Positions 7,841-15,256 of a stretch of 34,787 nt of DNA are shown piece after piece. Position 1 is the first letter of the stretch, and each line of letters starts with the position of its first letter. Location of the stretch: positions 1-34,787 of the forward strand of contig JAQURM010000016.1 of the NCBI GenBank assembly GCA_028715605.1. The letters are read 5' to 3'. Source of the DNA: Desulfovibrionales bacterium (GTDB taxonomy: Bacteria; Desulfobacterota; QYQD01). The translations under genes and the position numbers were made by a program. The notes beneath the pieces were generated by a model. That model ran no database searches and had not been told where the DNA came from. It worked only from the letters and a program-made list of their open reading frames with translations.

Positions 7841-8570
7841 CGGTGTCCCGGTGCCGAATATAGATAAAGAAATAAACCGCTTTGTGGGGAGGGCCTTACA
7901 TAAGTACAATCTTTTGTCCGATGGAGACCATATCCTGGTTGGTCTGTCCGGCGGCAAGGACAGCCTCTCTCTGCTTTATATCCTGAATGAGTGGAAGAAA
8001 AAAACGCCCTTTCCATATAAACTTTCGGCTGCGCATATAGACCTTGGTTTTGACGGCACAGATACGGGGGCTATCGAAGATTATTGCCGGCAGCTAAGTG
8101 TGCCCTGTTATGTGGAAAGGACAAATTTCGGGCCTATGGCCCACAGCGGGGAAAATCGGGAGAATCCCTGCTTTTTGTGTTCCCGATTACGCCGCAAGCG
8201 CCTTTTTGAGATAGCCCATACATTGGGCGCCAACAAGGTCGCCCTTGGGCACAACAAAGACGACCTCATTGAAACACTTTTTCTCAATATACTTTACAGT
8301 GGCGAGATAAGCACCATGGTGCCGCGCCAGCCTTTTTTTAACGGACTGATCGCGGTCATACGCCCCCTGGCCATGGTGGATGCAGAAAAACTGGAACGGT
8401 TTGCCGCCAGGCTATCCATGCCGGAGATTAAAAATCCCTGTCCGAGCGCGGGGTCTTCCCGCAGAAAAGAAATAAGGGAGATGCTGAAGACACTTTACCG
8501 GCAAAACAAGAAAGTGAAAGGCAATATCTTCCATGCCCTGTCCAATGTCCATCCGGATTATCTGCTTTGA
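7833..8570 (+). CDS. ttcA: TtcA-family tRNA 2-thiocytidine biosynthesis protein
   Basis: 245-residue PP-loop ATPase. 'HILVGLSGGKDSLSLLYIL' holds the SGGKDS pyrophosphate loop (about 35-45). 'NPCFLCSRLRRKRLFE' carries the paired cysteines of the TtcA/TtuA group, which ligate an Fe-S cluster, and 'ALGHNKDDLIETLFLN' is the second conserved motif. 'CPSAGSSRRKEIREML' near the C-terminus supplies another conserved Cys. The enzyme adenylates a tRNA base (C32 for TtcA) and replaces its oxygen with sulfur. The GTG at 7833 is uncertain: GGAGG abuts it, and GTG 7851 is also possible. The overlap with the HIT-like gene suggests that the native upstream region was changed. The exact tRNA target cannot be told from the sequence. 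Confidence 0.85.
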   Translation: MFSGVPVPNIDKEINRFVGRALHKYNLLSDGDHILVGLSGGKDSLSLLYILNEWKKKTPFPYKLSAAHIDLGFDGTDTGAIEDYCRQLSVPCYVERTNFGPMAHSGENRENPCFLCSRLRRKRLFEIAHTLGANKVALGHNKDDLIETLFLNILYSGEISTMVPRQPFFNGLIAVIRPLAMVDAEKLERFAARLSMPEIKNPCPSAGSSRRKEIREMLKTLYRQNKKVKGNIFHALSNVHPDYLL

Positions 8571-8573
8571 CGC

Positions 8574-8750
8574 CGGGTTGCCACAAAGACACTAAGGTGC
8601 CAAGAGTATAGGATAATGTAATCGCTTTTCATCTGAAAATCCCTCTCTATAAAAAGACAAACTCCAGGTTCTACCCTTGGAAAGAGGAAGGCAGTGGGAT
8701 TCTTGTTTATGTTCTCTTTGTGCCTTCGTGCCTTGGTGGCTGGATGGTTA
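8574..8750. repeat. Inverted pair of 'CACAAAG-CAC-AAGG' dispersed repeats
   Basis: GCCACAAAGACACTAAGGTG near 8580 is answered by TTTGTGCCTTCGTGCCTTGG near 8718 on the opposite strand, giving a loose inverted pair around about 110 bp. Such CACAAAG/GGCAC repeats are common intergenic sequence in several bacterial phyla. No gene was recognised between ttcA and ftsK. Confidence 0.5.
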
Positions 8751-8824
8751 GCTTCTGCATTGAATTGTGTTGACAATACCCCTTGAAAAATTTAGTTTTA
8801 GCAAAAGAATACCGGATGTAATAT

Positions 8825-10945
8825 GTGATTAATATGCCTGGAGAATCATCCCCTAAACCATCTTTAAAGCAGGAGGCCCTGGCGGTCATCGGCTTTGCCC
8901 TGGCGCTTTTCCTCTTGGCCGGCCTTTTATCTTATACGCCGGAAGATCCCTCCTTTGGCCAATATAACACAGGGGAGGCCCGCAACTGGGTCGGTACGGT
9001 TGGGGCTCATGTGGCGGCCCTGTTATTTGACGTATTTGGGCTGGCCGTTTTCTGGCTGCCGGTTCTTCCGGTCGTCATCGCCTTGCGCCTCCTGAAGCCG
9101 GAGGTCGTAGCCAGGCAGGTCGCTTATCTGGTGTTGGGATGGCTTTTCTTGCTGGTCACCACGTGCAACCTCTTTTCCCTTATCTGGGGGCCGGGCCGGG
9201 TAACTATTTTTTCAACGTCCTATGTCGCCGGTGGTATTGTAGGCGAGGTGATGGCCCGGGCTTTTACCATGAAATTAAACAAGTTTGGGGCCTACCTGGT
9301 ATCGGTCACCTTTTTTATCCTGTCTCTTATGATGGCTACCGGTCTCTCCGTCTATCTTTTATGGCATAGGACAAGGGATAAAATGGAGGTATTGACCGGG
9401 AAACTGAAATCAGCAAACAGGGCCAGAAAGGCAGAACCCGCTAAACCGGGTGAAAAAAAGGAGGCGCCGCGCATCGCGGAGCCTGTACACAGTGAGAAGA
9501 CTGAGATAGTCTTGCCTCCGGTCCAGGAAGAGCTGCCGTTTATGCGCTTGGCCGGTGATTTCAAGCTGCCGCCCCTTTCCCTGCTCGATGTCCCGCTTAA
9601 AGAAGAGCGGGAAAGAAACAAGGAGAGTCTCCTGGCCAATGCCCGGCTACTGGAGAACAGGCTGGCCGATTTTGGCGTTGCCGGTAAGGTGACGGAGATA
9701 TGTCCGGGGCCGGTCATCACCATGTATGAATTCGAGCCGGCTGCCGGTGTGAAGATCAACCGGGTTACCTCATTGGCCGATGATCTGGCCCTGGCCCTGC
9801 GGGCCGGGAATATACGGATTGTTGCCCCGATACCGGGGAAATCGGTTATAGGGATTGAGATCCCCAATACCTACAGGGAATCGGTTTACCTGGGGGAAAT
9901 CTTGGGAAGTGAGGTCTTTTCCGGCGCCGCATCGAAATTGACTATGGCCCTGGGCAAGGATATCGTCGGCCAGCCGGTAGTGACCGACCTGGCTAAAATG
10001 CCCCACCTTCTGATCGCCGGGGCCACCGGCGCGGGAAAGAGCGTATTTCTTAATGCCACCATCTGCAGCATCCTTTTTAAATCCACTCCGGACCAGGTGC
10101 GTTTCCTGATGATCGATCCCAAACGGATTGAGCTTTCGGCCTACGGGGATATACCGCACCTCCTGCACCCGGTAGTTACCGAGCCGAAGAAGGCTACAAA
10201 AGCCTTGGGCTGGGCGGTAGCCGAGATGGAACGCCGGTACATACTGCTCGAAGAGAAAAAGGCCAAGAACATTGATAAGTACAACCATAATAATGACAAC
10301 CCTCTTCCTTACATCATTATTGTAATTGATGAATTGGCCGACCTTATGCTTGTTTCCTCCCACGAGGTGGAAGAACATATAACCCGTCTGGCCCAGATGG
10401 CCCGGGCCGCGGGTATTCACCTGCTGGTGGCCACTCAACGTCCTTCGGTGGATGTCCTGACCGGTGTGATCAAGGCCAATTTCCCGACGCGCATTTCCTT
10501 CCAGGTATCATCCAAGACAGATTCGCGGACTATTCTGGATACCGGCGGGGCTGAAAATCTACTGGGCGCCGGTGATATGCTCTTTCTCCCCCCAGGTACG
10601 GCTAAATTGCAGCGTATTCACGGGGCCTATATATCCGAAGCGGAGATCATGCGGGTGGTTGACTTCCTGAAAGGGCAGAAGGAGCCGGCCTATGACGAAA
10701 CAATATTGAAGGTAGAAGAAACGGAAGAGGAAACGGAAGACGGCGCCGACTACGATGAAAAATATGAAGAGGCGGTGCAGTTGGTACTGGAGACCAGGCA
10801 GGCCTCTATCTCCATGATCCAGCGGCGTCTGCGGGTGGGTTACAACCGGGCGGCGCGCATGATCGAGACCATGGAAAGAGAAGGTATCGTTGGCCCGGCA
10901 GATGGGAGCAAACCACGTGAGGTCCTTGTACACAACCTGGGTTAG
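8825..10945 (+). CDS. ftsK: DNA translocase FtsK/SpoIIIE
   Basis: 706-residue membrane-anchored DNA pump that clears chromosome termini at the division septum and activates XerCD at dif. The N-terminal 190 residues hold about four membrane helices; a charged linker follows (about 190-240). The motor domain has Walker A 'GATGAGKSVFLNATICSI' (about 399-416), 'LMIDPKRIELSAYGDIPHLL', Walker B 'IIIVIDELADLMLVSSHEVE' and 'LATQRPSVDVLTGVIKANFP'-type sequence. The C-terminal gamma winged helix, which reads KOPS sites, is 'QASISMIQRRLRVGYNRAAR'. The linker is short compared with E. coli FtsK, as in SpoIIIE-type proteins. The start is GTG 8825 with a weak ribosome site; ATG 8834 is an alternative. lolA starts one base after the stop. 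Confidence 0.95.
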   Translation: MINMPGESSPKPSLKQEALAVIGFALALFLLAGLLSYTPEDPSFGQYNTGEARNWVGTVGAHVAALLFDVFGLAVFWLPVLPVVIALRLLKPEVVARQVAYLVLGWLFLLVTTCNLFSLIWGPGRVTIFSTSYVAGGIVGEVMARAFTMKLNKFGAYLVSVTFFILSLMMATGLSVYLLWHRTRDKMEVLTGKLKSANRARKAEPAKPGEKKEAPRIAEPVHSEKTEIVLPPVQEELPFMRLAGDFKLPPLSLLDVPLKEERERNKESLLANARLLENRLADFGVAGKVTEICPGPVITMYEFEPAAGVKINRVTSLADDLALALRAGNIRIVAPIPGKSVIGIEIPNTYRESVYLGEILGSEVFSGAASKLTMALGKDIVGQPVVTDLAKMPHLLIAGATGAGKSVFLNATICSILFKSTPDQVRFLMIDPKRIELSAYGDIPHLLHPVVTEPKKATKALGWAVAEMERRYILLEEKKAKNIDKYNHNNDNPLPYIIIVIDELADLMLVSSHEVEEHITRLAQMARAAGIHLLVATQRPSVDVLTGVIKANFPTRISFQVSSKTDSRTILDTGGAENLLGAGDMLFLPPGTAKLQRIHGAYISEAEIMRVVDFLKGQKEPAYDETILKVEETEEETEDGADYDEKYEEAVQLVLETRQASISMIQRRLRVGYNRAARMIETMEREGIVGPADGSKPREVLVHNLG

Positions 10946-10946
10946 C

Positions 10947-11642
10947 ATGTATTCTTTCTGGTTTTACAGGAAGACACACGGCCGGAGGGCACACTTGGCC
11001 CTTGTCTCGTTCTTTGTTCTGGCCCTTAGCGCCGGGGAGGCATTTGCGAAGCCCCTGACCGTTGATAACATAGTGGCGCGCTTACAGGAGCGCTATAACA
11101 CCATTCAGTGTATAGAGGCTGATTTTGAACAGGAGACCAGGCTGACGGCCCTCAATCAGCGGCGTCTTGCGGAAGGCAGGGTTTACTTTAAAAAACCGGG
11201 GTGTATGCGATGGGATTACTTAAGGCCTGATAAACAGGAGATAGTAACCGACGGAAAGACGGTGTGGATTTATATCACCGCAGAAAAACGTGCCTATAGG
11301 TTTGATGCCCAGGCGTACCTGCAATCGCAGCTAACCATGGATTTCTTTTTAGGGCGGGGGGATTTTAAGAAAGATTTTGTTACTGTTATGGCTCCGGAGA
11401 GTAAGAAGGCCAGGGGGGATTTTTATATCCTGACGCTCCTGCCGCGTTACACCCACCCGCAGGTGAGTGAGATAAAATTGTGGATTAAAAAAGATACATT
11501 CCTTATAGATAGCATACTCTCCAAAGACCATTTCAGCAATACTACTCTCCTTCATCTAAAAGGGCAGCGTATAAACGGCCCCCTGGATGACCACATTTTT
11601 GCCTTTTCCCCTCCAAAGGGGACAGAGGTTATAGATAGATAA
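10947..11642 (+). CDS. lolA: Outer-membrane lipoprotein carrier protein LolA
   Basis: Periplasmic chaperone of 231 residues that carries lipoproteins from LolCDE to the outer membrane. ATG 10947 is chosen because it places a signal peptide at the N-terminus: basic 'RKTHGRR', a hydrophobic core, and 'SAGEAFAKP' with a likely AFA cleavage. An in-frame start at 10890 would lie inside ftsK and hide the signal. Mature LolA features are 'NTIQCIEADFEQET', 'GRVYFKKPGCMRWDY' (the conserved Arg-Trp strand), 'DGKTVWIY' and 'FAFSPPKGTEVID' at the end. It is transcribed with ftsK, an order also seen in other proteobacteria. It indicates a cell with an outer membrane. Confidence 0.9.
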   Translation: MYSFWFYRKTHGRRAHLALVSFFVLALSAGEAFAKPLTVDNIVARLQERYNTIQCIEADFEQETRLTALNQRRLAEGRVYFKKPGCMRWDYLRPDKQEIVTDGKTVWIYITAEKRAYRFDAQAYLQSQLTMDFFLGRGDFKKDFVTVMAPESKKARGDFYILTLLPRYTHPQVSEIKLWIKKDTFLIDSILSKDHFSNTTLLHLKGQRINGPLDDHIFAFSPPKGTEVIDR

Positions 11643-11682
11643 TACCCAAGACAGGGTGTGGAAGCAACGAAAGGTATTAAAG

Positions 11683-12600
11683 ATGTCTCTGGAAAAACTA
11701 CAGGCGGAAGTCCGCAGACTCCTTAAAGAAAAAAACGCCATACTTCTGGCGCATAATTACCAGCTTCCTGAAATCCAGGATGTTGCCGATCTGACCGGAG
11801 ATTCTCTGGATCTGAGTGTCAGAGCGGCCAAAACCGACGCCAAAGTGATCGTCTTTTGTGGGGTGCGTTTCATGGCCGAGACCGCAGCTATCCTTTGTCC
11901 GGATAAGACTGTTATTTTGCCCCGGCCGGATGCGGGGTGTGAGATGGCGGATATGATCGATGCGGCTGCGCTACGCGCCAGGAGGTTATCTCTTCCCGGG
12001 GTTCCGGTGGTTACTTATGTAAACTCCACGGCCGAGGTCAAGGCCGAGAGTGACATCTGCTGTACCTCGGCTAATGCCATAAAAGTAGTCAATTCTTTGA
12101 CGGATGCCGGCGTAGTCTTAATGACCCCGGATCAAAACTTGGCTCAATATACCCAGCGGCATACAGACAAGAAGATAATATACTGGGAGGGGTACTGTCC
12201 GATACATGAAAATTTAGGCGTGGAGGATGTGTTGAAGGCTAAGGCAGGGCATCCGAAGGCATTATTTCTGGCCCATCCCGAGTGCCGTCCGGAGGTTATT
12301 GACCTGGCTGATGCCGTACGCAGCACGACGGGCATGCTTGCTTTTGTGCGCGAATCAAAGGCTGAAGAGTTCGTTATCGGCACCGAAGTTGGGCTTCTTT
12401 ATCCGTTACAGAGGCAAAATCCTATGAAAAGATTTTATCCGGCTTCGGATAAGATGGTCTGTGAACACATGAAGCTTACCCGTCTTGGGGATGTTATTGC
12501 GGCGCTTTCTGAGCTTAAGAATGTGGTTCACGTGCCGGAACAAGTTCGTGTCCTGGCCCAAAAAGCAGTGGATCGAATGCTCGCGGTCCCAAGGGATTAA
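11683..12600 (+). CDS. nadA: Quinolinate synthase NadA
   Basis: Condenses iminoaspartate with dihydroxyacetone phosphate to quinolinate in de novo NAD synthesis, using a [4Fe-4S] cluster. 305 residues, the short NadA form. Visible motifs are 'AILLAHNYQLPEIQDVADLT', 'VIVFCGVRFMAETAAIL', 'YVNSTAEVKAESDICCTSAN', 'WEGYCPIHENL', 'HPECRPEV' and 'GTEVGLLYPL'. The cluster ligands are most likely the Cys of DICCTSAN, HPEC and the late 'DKMVCEHMKL'. ATG 11683 has AAAGG 9 bases upstream and gives the normal N-terminus; TTG/GTG options from 11656 are less likely. nadB and nadC are not in the window. Confidence 0.95.
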   Translation: MSLEKLQAEVRRLLKEKNAILLAHNYQLPEIQDVADLTGDSLDLSVRAAKTDAKVIVFCGVRFMAETAAILCPDKTVILPRPDAGCEMADMIDAAALRARRLSLPGVPVVTYVNSTAEVKAESDICCTSANAIKVVNSLTDAGVVLMTPDQNLAQYTQRHTDKKIIYWEGYCPIHENLGVEDVLKAKAGHPKALFLAHPECRPEVIDLADAVRSTTGMLAFVRESKAEEFVIGTEVGLLYPLQRQNPMKRFYPASDKMVCEHMKLTRLGDVIAALSELKNVVHVPEQVRVLAQKAVDRMLAVPRD

Positions 12601-12675
12601 GATGTTCGGATGATATTCGTATGGGAAGGCAATGATATAAGGAGGGAAAGGAAGGAAGAAGCCTTTTTATGGGTT

Positions 12676-12798
12676 TTAGCGTTCCGAGGGCGCGTATCGA
12701 CGCACCATCTCCATGACCAGCCTCATCCGTTCCTTTACCGGCATTTGCAGGTATAACGGGCTCAAAAGCAATATCCTGACAATCTCCTGTTTGTTCAT
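12676..12798 (-). CDS. Putative 40-residue protein, second gene of a microprotein pair
   Basis: An ORF of 40 codons reading MNKQEIVRILLLSPLYLQM, then PVKERMRLVMEMVRRYAPSER. It predicts two amphipathic helices split by a Pro, with regular heptad-like Leu/Met/Val spacing, which looks like protein and not like chance translation. No clear Shine-Dalgarno precedes the ATG, but AAGGAG lies about 26 bases upstream. It is 176 bp downstream of the Cys-rich small gene on the same strand and may share its promoter. A longer overlapping frame (to 12871) gives low-complexity, less protein-like sequence. No function is recognised. Confidence 0.4.
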   Translation of the reverse strand: MNKQEIVRILLLSPLYLQMPVKERMRLVMEMVRRYAPSER

Positions 12799-12974
12799 AG
12801 GTTATACCGTATTGCTGAGTTGCTGACTCCTTTACTATATATTCGGCAGGATCCGACCGCTGCATGAACATCTCCGGATAATTTCAAATAAACCACCTGC
12901 AAGACCAAGGTATATCTCTGCAAGCCTCAGTCCCGTCGGAGATGCCCGACTTAAACGGGTGCATTACCGTAGAT
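12799..12974 (-). other. Possible structured RNA between the two small minus-strand genes
   Basis: On the minus strand this spacer holds a perfect GTCGG-GCATCT-CCGAC hairpin flanked by CCC and GGG that could extend it, two CTTGCAG direct repeats about 20 bases apart, and an ACCT...AGGT pairing. The density of pairing suggests an RNA structure or a translational control element ahead of the 40-residue ORF. It was not matched to a known riboswitch class. Confidence 0.25.
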
Positions 12975-13073
12975 TCACTTCTTCATCTGGCGGCCCGCCC
13001 GCTCGCATCTTCGTTTACAATTCATACATATTGCCTGCTGTGTCGGCTTATATGGTTTCTTCAAGCAATTCAT
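12975..13073 (-). CDS. Putative 32-residue Cys-rich basic protein
   Basis: MNCLKKPYKPTQQAICMNC then KRRCERAGRQMKK. Four Cys occur, three of them as C-x2-C-x3-C ('ICMNCKRRCE'), in a very basic background, so a metal-binding or nucleic-acid-binding mini-protein is plausible. The initiation signals are much better than chance: TAAGGAGGT, a perfect anti-16S match, ends about 7 bases before the ATG, and a TTGACA-17-TATCTT promoter lies just upstream. The two signals together are the reason for calling it a gene despite its size. No family is recognised. Confidence 0.55.
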   Translation of the reverse strand: MNCLKKPYKPTQQAICMNCKRRCERAGRQMKK

Positions 13074-13106
13074 CTCTCCACCTCCTTATAAAAAATGTGT
13101 GTCAAA

Positions 13107-13135
13107 AAGATAACATCTTATATAACGACTGTCAA
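13107..13135 (-). promoter_or_regulatory. Sigma-70-type promoter for the small minus-strand genes
   Basis: On the minus strand TTGACA (13135-13130) is followed by a 17-bp spacer and TATCTT (13112-13107). The start of transcription would be near 13100, about 27 bases before the ATG of the 32-residue gene, which leaves room for the TAAGGAGGT ribosome site. Confidence 0.55.
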
Positions 13136-13551
13136 GCTATTGAATAAGCAAAATATGTGCCATTATTTATCATAAACCGCTCAAGGATTTAACTCACTGA
13201 TTTTATTATATTTATGGTTAGGGATCGAGATGGCCGGTCCAGTGGTTTGTTTTTTTGTGTCAAAAAAGTACCACTGAAGTGACGATTTTTGCCCCACAAG
13301 GCCTTCCAGGAAATTACAAGTGAAGTCACCGGTCATCGGCTAACTGCGGAAAATATTTAACCGTCAGCTTCTGTTACAAGTGACAACTGACTATTGACCA
13401 ATGACATTTAATAATTAGACGCTTTATCATGCCATTTGTTTATAGCCGTTCGATTTTTTCGTGACTCAAAATGCTTAAAGATAATGCCGGGGAAATCCGA
13501 TGAATAACAAAGATAACAAATTAAACGGTACGACCGTCGCTGGAGGAATTG
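13136..13551. other. Intergenic region with short repeats, no gene recognised
   Basis: AT-rich sequence upstream of the PilZ gene. CAGTGGT near 13240 and ACCACTG near 13271 form a 7-bp inverted repeat around a T-run. The stretch near 13378-13407 has imperfect repeats of the form TGACAACTGACTATTGAC, related to the tandem repeats at 16294-16385. No convincing coding frame was found on either strand. Confidence 0.4.
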
Positions 13552-13983
13552 GTGGATCCTTCCGAACGCCGTCGCGAGAAGCGTCACGAGATTTATCATC
13601 CGATAAAAATTCTTATAGTTGATCCTGAATGGGTGCAGTACGGCCTTCCGGCCAGGTATGATGGGTTTGTCAGCAACCTGTCCATGGCGGGCATGTGCAT
13701 ATATCTCCAGGAGGCTTATAATCCTTTGGGCATAGACGATCTCCTGGGAAGACGGATCAAGATAGAGATAAACATCCCCTTCGTGAGTCAGCGTTTTTTT
13801 TTGCTGGGAGAAGTCCGGTGGGGGACACGTGCAGGCCAGGCCAGGCATGTAGTCATGCTGGGCATGCAATTCGTAGAGATGACCCGGTTCCACTTACAGA
13901 ATATAGAAAAATTCCTGGCGGTCGATGCCAAAGACCATAATATGCTCTGGGATCTCTGGGATAGTCTGGGGATCAGTGAATAG
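13552..13983 (+). CDS. PilZ-domain protein (candidate c-di-GMP effector)
   Basis: 143 residues consisting of one PilZ domain. 'RRREKRHEIYHPI' supplies the RxxxR arm that wraps cyclic di-GMP and 'DGFVSNLSMAGMCIYL' the (D/N)xSxxG motif, so binding residues are present. The rest has the beta-barrel pattern and a C-terminal helix ('FHLQNIEKFLAVDAKDH'). GTG 13552 is chosen: GGAGG lies 5 bases upstream, while a TTG at 13549 is too close to it. It has no output domain, so it probably acts by partner binding. The next plus-strand gene (MinD-like) is separated from it by the MITE-like element. Confidence 0.85.
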   Translation: MDPSERRREKRHEIYHPIKILIVDPEWVQYGLPARYDGFVSNLSMAGMCIYLQEAYNPLGIDDLLGRRIKIEINIPFVSQRFFLLGEVRWGTRAGQARHVVMLGMQFVEMTRFHLQNIEKFLAVDAKDHNMLWDLWDSLGISE

Positions 13984-14000
13984 CGGGAGTTGTTGGGTAT

Positions 14001-14126
14001 GACGGCACAGTAAAAAGTCCATTTGCTACGTTGCGCGGCATCCTTCGTCACTGCGGCGTAACTATAACTACGCCTCATTCCTCAGGATTTGCGCGCCTTG
14101 CAACTGAAGCTTTTTACTGTGCCGTC
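14001..14126. mobile_element. 126-bp MITE-like element with perfect 17-bp terminal inverted repeats
   Basis: GACGGCACAGTAAAAAG (14001-14017) and its exact reverse complement (14110-14126) bound the element. The interior is an imperfect palindrome: GTTGCGCGGCATCC and GGATTTGCGCGCC arms, and GCGGCGTAAC opposite TACGCC. No target-site duplication is evident (GTAT left, CCAA right). It has no coding capacity of its own, although an ORF extends the downstream MinD-like frame into it. It is probably mobilised in trans or is a large structured repeat. Confidence 0.7.
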
Positions 14127-14156
14127 CCAAAGTCACTTGTTACAGGATTATCAAAT

Positions 14157-15137
14157 ATGGTGCAGCATAAAATGTGGGCTATAGGGGGAGGAAAGGGCGG
14201 GGTGGGCAAAAGCGTCCTGACTCTGGCCCTGAGCATCTGGCTGGCCAAACTGGGCAGGAAGGTAACAGTGGTTGACGCCGACCTGGGAGGGGCGAATCTT
14301 CACATTTTACTCGGCATACGTTATCCAAGCGTAACCCTCCAGGATTTTATCAGCAAGAAAGTGGATAGATTGAGTGACATCCTCATCGATACGCCTCACG
14401 AAAATCTGAAACTGATCTGTGGGGCTGATGACATGCTGAGCCTTGCCAATCCTAAATATACACAGAAGATGAGACTGCTTAACCAGCTAAATAACCTGCC
14501 TACTGATTTTGTTATTCTTGATCTGGGGGCGGGTACTTCGTATAACGTCCTGGATTTCTTCCTTTATGCGACAGGAAAGATTGCTGTATTTACCCCCCAG
14601 GCTACTTCTCTTCAGAACGTTTATGGTTTCATCAAAAGCAGCCTTCTAAGGCGGTTATCGCGGGAATTCTCCCAAAACGAGGCGCTTTCGTCTCTGATAA
14701 CCAGGTTTGCCGGCGGCTCCGGAGGGGAAAAGATAAGTTCCATGAGCGAGTTGAAACATATAGTCCGGGAGGTTAGCGAAGAAAACTACATAAGACTTTG
14801 TCGGATAACAGACAGCTTCGATGTCAAGATCGTGGCTAATATGGTAAAAAAGGACAAAGACCGCGAGGCCTCTAAAGTAGTGCGGACGGTCACTGAAAAA
14901 TATCTGGATATCCATCTGACCGATCTTGGTTTTGTGCAATATGATCCGGAGATTGAGAGATCGGTAAACAGAATGGTTCCGTTTCTTTTAGATAACAGTA
15001 AAAGCCAGGCGGCATTATCAACATACCAGATGGCTTATGAAATTCTAAGGGAGACTGCGGCAATATCTGCCGGGAACGAGGGTGTTAGCCCTGGTTCATT
15101 GCATCCAAATCCGGGCTCTGCCGTAAGCCTGCCTTAA
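14157..15137 (+). CDS. MinD/ParA-family ATPase, FlhG-like
   Basis: 326-residue P-loop ATPase. The deviant Walker A 'GGGKGGVGKSVLTLALSIWL' lies at about 8-27, the switch I-type 'VVDADLGGANLHILLG' follows, and Walker B is 'DFVILDLGAGTSYNVLDFF'. This combination is typical of FlhG/FleN and related position-control ATPases, which dimerise on ATP at the membrane. A middle insert ('FAGGSGGEKISSMSELKHIV') and the region 'VKIVANMVKKDKDREASKVV' follow. ATG 14157 is chosen because it sits 8 residues before the P loop; a longer frame to 14031 would be translated from the MITE. AGGA lies about 10 bases upstream. No flagellar genes are near, so the cargo is unknown; PilZ and HDOD neighbours suggest a signalling role. 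Confidence 0.85.
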   Translation: MVQHKMWAIGGGKGGVGKSVLTLALSIWLAKLGRKVTVVDADLGGANLHILLGIRYPSVTLQDFISKKVDRLSDILIDTPHENLKLICGADDMLSLANPKYTQKMRLLNQLNNLPTDFVILDLGAGTSYNVLDFFLYATGKIAVFTPQATSLQNVYGFIKSSLLRRLSREFSQNEALSSLITRFAGGSGGEKISSMSELKHIVREVSEENYIRLCRITDSFDVKIVANMVKKDKDREASKVVRTVTEKYLDIHLTDLGFVQYDPEIERSVNRMVPFLLDNSKSQAALSTYQMAYEILRETAAISAGNEGVSPGSLHPNPGSAVSLP

Positions 15138-15256
15138 ATATATCCATAATCTCGACGGGTCGATATGGCGTGCAGTTATGTCCCTTTGCGCTTAACCCTT
15201 TTTGTAAAAGGAGCCGATATAATAAAAGAAACCAAAGGAACAGGAGATAATATGGT

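Noticed and set aside
12676-12871. 118-codon minus-strand ORF starting at 12871 in another frame
   Set aside because: Its sequence is low-complexity, it runs into the 3' end of nadA, and it has weaker protein character than the 40-codon frame it overlaps.
12890-12975. TPP riboswitch, suggested by a CTGAGG-like string on the minus strand
   Set aside because: The string lacks the rest of the thi box (no ACCTGA segment at the expected distance), and the downstream gene is not a thiamine gene.
13378-13407. CRISPR array from repeated TGAC-type units (also 16294-16385)
   Set aside because: Units are 7-10 bp, imperfect and without constant spacers, and no cas gene is present.
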